From the NCBI GenBank assembly GCA_030595485.1, contig JAUVDE010000154.1, positions 1 through 7,577 of the forward strand: a stretch of 7,577 nucleotides of DNA, in the 5' to 3' direction. The position numbers and the translations under genes were made by a program. The notes beneath the pieces are model-generated. The model was not told the DNA's origin. It ran no database searches and saw only the letters and a list, made by a program, of their open reading frames with translations. Shown piece after piece: positions 6,291 through 7,577 of the stretch (the first letter of the stretch is position 1; every line of letters starts with the position of its first letter). The stretch comes from Draconibacterium sp. (lineage in GTDB: Bacteria; Bacteroidota; Bacteroidia; Bacteroidales; Prolixibacteraceae).

Positions 6291-7058
6291 TTAGTTGAAA
6301 ATAATTCCGAGTTTAATGGTTAAGCGGTTGTAGTCAATATCAAGGGCATACTCTTTTTCGCCTTCGTAATGTAGTCGATGATATTGGTAGCCAAAAGCAA
6401 TGCTCATTCCAAACGAAGGCGAATACATTCGCTGGTAACCAACTCCGGGGTTAAACATAATACCTCCTTTATTGTCCAGTTCCTGCTCGGGATAGTACGG
6501 ATAATAGGAACTACTCCATGGCTGATAATAATAGTCGTTATAAACTTTACGGGTGTCTTCAAGTGCCACCTGATAACCAGCACGCATAAATAGGTAGGGT
6601 GTGGAATGCGAATCGCGAAATTTGTACTGAAAATTGGCAAAAACAGGCATGTACGATTCATCTAACAGTTCGACTCCTAATCCGAGCCCTGTAGTCAATT
6701 TATTAGTAATGGCATAATTTACCGATGCCGAGAAACTAAATGGTGCGGTTTGGCTATTATCGTCGTTACCCAGCAAAAAGCCTACTTCGGTATGAAACAT
6801 AAACTTAGAACTTGGTTCGGAAGCATGACTGGCTTTTGTTTTTGCAGCGCGAAATGACGCCACACTGTCGATTTCATTTTCGTTGAAAATCCACAAGTTA
6901 CCTGCAGATTCAATATTAATTTTCGACAAATCAGGGCTATACCAATATTTCCCTTTTAAGACAGAACCGTTTTTTAAATACACATAACCTTTTTCGGTTT
7001 GGGCAAAAACGGAAAACACCAGAACTGCAGACAACAGCAACAGGCAAAGTTTTTTCAT
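6291..7058 (-). CDS. Outer-membrane beta-barrel protein with N-terminal Sm/SH3-like module, cassette 1
   Basis: This 255-aa protein has the same layout as the one at 4038-4778. Residues 1-19 are a signal peptide (SVFA before QTEKG). A front module (24-66) has YVYLKNGSVLKGK then NLWIFNENEIDSV. A Ser/Ala/Lys-rich linker (about 70-85) follows, then a predicted 8-stranded barrel to the C-terminal strand NRLTIKLGIIFN. Shared segments with the paralogue are G-LLGN, Y-PVFAN--Y-FR, PY-F--AGY, FGMS and the last strand. The loop at about 173-190 is unusual, with nine Tyr plus one Trp and little hydrophobic patterning. It is probably extracellular and is replaced by an Asn/Tyr/His sequence in the paralogue. 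This is the first gene of the four-gene array. Upstream lie two hairpins and an insertion sequence reading the other way. Identity beyond 'barrel protein' is not recognised. Confidence 0.8.
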   Translation of the reverse strand: MKKLCLLLLSAVLVFSVFAQTEKGYVYLKNGSVLKGKYWYSPDLSKINIESAGNLWIFNENEIDSVASFRAAKTKASHASEPSSKFMFHTEVGFLLGNDDNSQTAPFSFSASVNYAITNKLTTGLGLGVELLDESYMPVFANFQYKFRDSHSTPYLFMRAGYQVALEDTRKVYNDYYYQPWSSSYYPYYPEQELDNKGGIMFNPGVGYQRMYSPSFGMSIAFGYQYHRLHYEGEKEYALDIDYNRLTIKLGIIFN

Positions 7059-7081
7059 AGTAGTTTAATGTTTGTTTTGGA

Positions 7082-7101
7082 AAATGAATAGCAATTCATT
7101 T
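7082..7101 (-). promoter_or_regulatory. Leader hairpin 1 upstream of the cassette 1 barrel gene
   Basis: AAATGAAT (7082-7089) and ATTCATTT (7094-7101) form a perfect 8-bp stem with a 4-nt loop. It ends 24 nt before the ATG at 7058. In the mRNA it would sit just upstream of the ribosome-binding region and might affect translation or stability. It is A/T-rich, so only moderately stable. Confidence 0.45.
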
Positions 7102-7106
7102 CATTT

Positions 7107-7129
7107 AGTTTCCTAGTAGATGGGAAACT
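7107..7129 (-). promoter_or_regulatory. Leader hairpin 2 / inverted repeat upstream of cassette 1
   Basis: AGTTTCC (7107-7113) and GGAAACT (7123-7129) form a perfect 7-bp stem with a 9-nt loop, five bases from leader hairpin 1. It could be an RNA hairpin or a dyad operator. The AGGAAACT half also occurs in the cassette 2 leader (4869-4862, minus strand), there without its partner arm. Confidence 0.45.
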
Positions 7130-7249
7130 CTTGCTTGGGGTTGCGTTGATGTTGAAAAAATAAGCTAATAAGTACTATTTTTGTTAATCCAATACTTCGT
7201 TAAAAAGTGAGATAAATCATTGATATTCAATGAATTAAATGAGCGGAAT

Positions 7250-7577
7250 ATTTTCATAATCCCCTGATAATCAGTGCCTTAATAGAGGTTTGCGACAATC
7301 TTATTAGGAATGACTATCAAGGGGGATAATATTTATAATACACACATAAACAGCGTGTTAGGAAAAATACCAAATATCAACGGTTGGAGAAAAGACTTTA
7401 TAACAGAGGCTCTTATCCTGTTTTTATGCATAAAAAGGCGGATCAACTTTTTACAGTTAGGTCGCTACGGAAGGCATAAAGAACAAAGATACCGACAACA
7501 ATTTGAAAAACCATTCGATTTTTTAACCTTCAATAAAGAACTTACTCTTTCTCATGGTAGCGGACGGTACGTTATTG
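7250..7577 (+). mobile_element. Left portion of an insertion sequence (truncated by window edge)
   Basis: The transposase reading frame and its short upstream region mark an insertion sequence whose right end is beyond the window. The left boundary cannot be fixed without the partner inverted repeat. It is probably within about 7240-7265, where AT-rich spacer gives way to the CATAATCCCCTGATAATCAG stretch. The element reads away from the cassette array and lies roughly 190 bp upstream of its first gene. Confidence 0.5.
7310..7577 (+). CDS. DDE-type transposase, N-terminal fragment (runs off right edge)
   Basis: The frame is open from the ATG at 7310 to the window end (89 complete codons). An in-frame TAG lies at 7283-7285 and no other start occurs between, so this ATG is the likely start; TTAGGA precedes it. 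Residues 30-75 contain the segments EALILFLCIKRRINFLQL, HKEQRYRQQFEKPFDFL and FNKELTL. From memory these match the N-terminal region of a common Bacteroidota insertion-sequence transposase of the DDE/IS4-like type. The catalytic residues would be further downstream, so neither the exact IS family nor intactness can be judged. Transposition of its own element is the expected role. Confidence 0.75.
   Translation, partial: MTIKGDNIYNTHINSVLGKIPNINGWRKDFITEALILFLCIKRRINFLQLGRYGRHKEQRYRQQFEKPFDFLTFNKELTLSHGSGRYVI

Larger units (their letters stand above)
7059..7250. other. Upstream region of the cassette array
   Basis: This AT-rich region between the barrel gene (minus) and the insertion sequence (plus) contains no gene. 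It should hold the promoter of the array, but no full TAnnTTTG match was found on the minus strand. TATTTTTT (7162-7155) and TACTTATT are the nearest and both are imperfect. It holds three perfect short inverted repeats: 7082-7101, 7107-7129 and 7217-7233 (TCATTGA-TAT-TCAATGA). Confidence 0.55.

Noticed and set aside
6378..6661. Frames on both strands inside the cassette 1 barrel gene
   Set aside because: Overlap a supported barrel gene with signal peptide and paralogue; not conserved in the paralogue.
2688..7058. SusC/SusD-type glycan uptake pair
   Set aside because: The barrels are far too small for a TonB-dependent SusC, and the lipoproteins are propellers, not helical SusD-type proteins.

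Overview
The window looks like chromosomal DNA from a member of the Bacteroidota. It is AT-rich, most start codons lack a Shine-Dalgarno sequence, and one clear promoter matches the Bacteroidota -7 consensus TAnnTTTG. The protein families (LVIVD-repeat lipoproteins, barrels with a 'LKNGSxxxG' front domain, and a characteristic transposase) also fit that phylum. A marine or sediment Marinilabiliales/Prolixibacteraceae-type host is a guess from protein flavour only.

Layout, right to left, because nearly everything is on the minus strand. At the right edge (about 7250-7577, plus strand) is the left part of an insertion sequence, with the first 89 residues of its transposase. Then comes a leader with two perfect hairpins, followed by four minus-strand genes that form a tandem duplication of a two-gene cassette. 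Each cassette encodes a small outer-membrane beta-barrel with an N-terminal SH3/Sm-like module, and then, after only 6-10 bp, a lipoprotein predicted to fold as a seven-bladed LVIVD-type propeller. Cassette 1 is 7058-4988 and cassette 2 is 4778-2688. A 209-bp spacer separates them, and an intrinsic terminator at 2596-2623 closes the array. Directly after the terminator a promoter drives a GH23 lytic transglycosylase (2522-1608). A 95-bp nested-hairpin repeat follows, and then the first 492 codons of uvrA, which runs off the left edge.

UvrA is the DNA damage-recognition ATPase of nucleotide excision repair. The transglycosylase is a membrane-anchored murein-cleaving enzyme. Neither has an obvious functional link to the duplicated cassettes. 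The cassettes are the most interesting part: close gene pairing, duplicated as a unit, strong conservation of the propeller and faster divergence of the barrel suggest a two-component outer-membrane/lipoprotein complex with two versions of different specificity. No function can be assigned from sequence alone.
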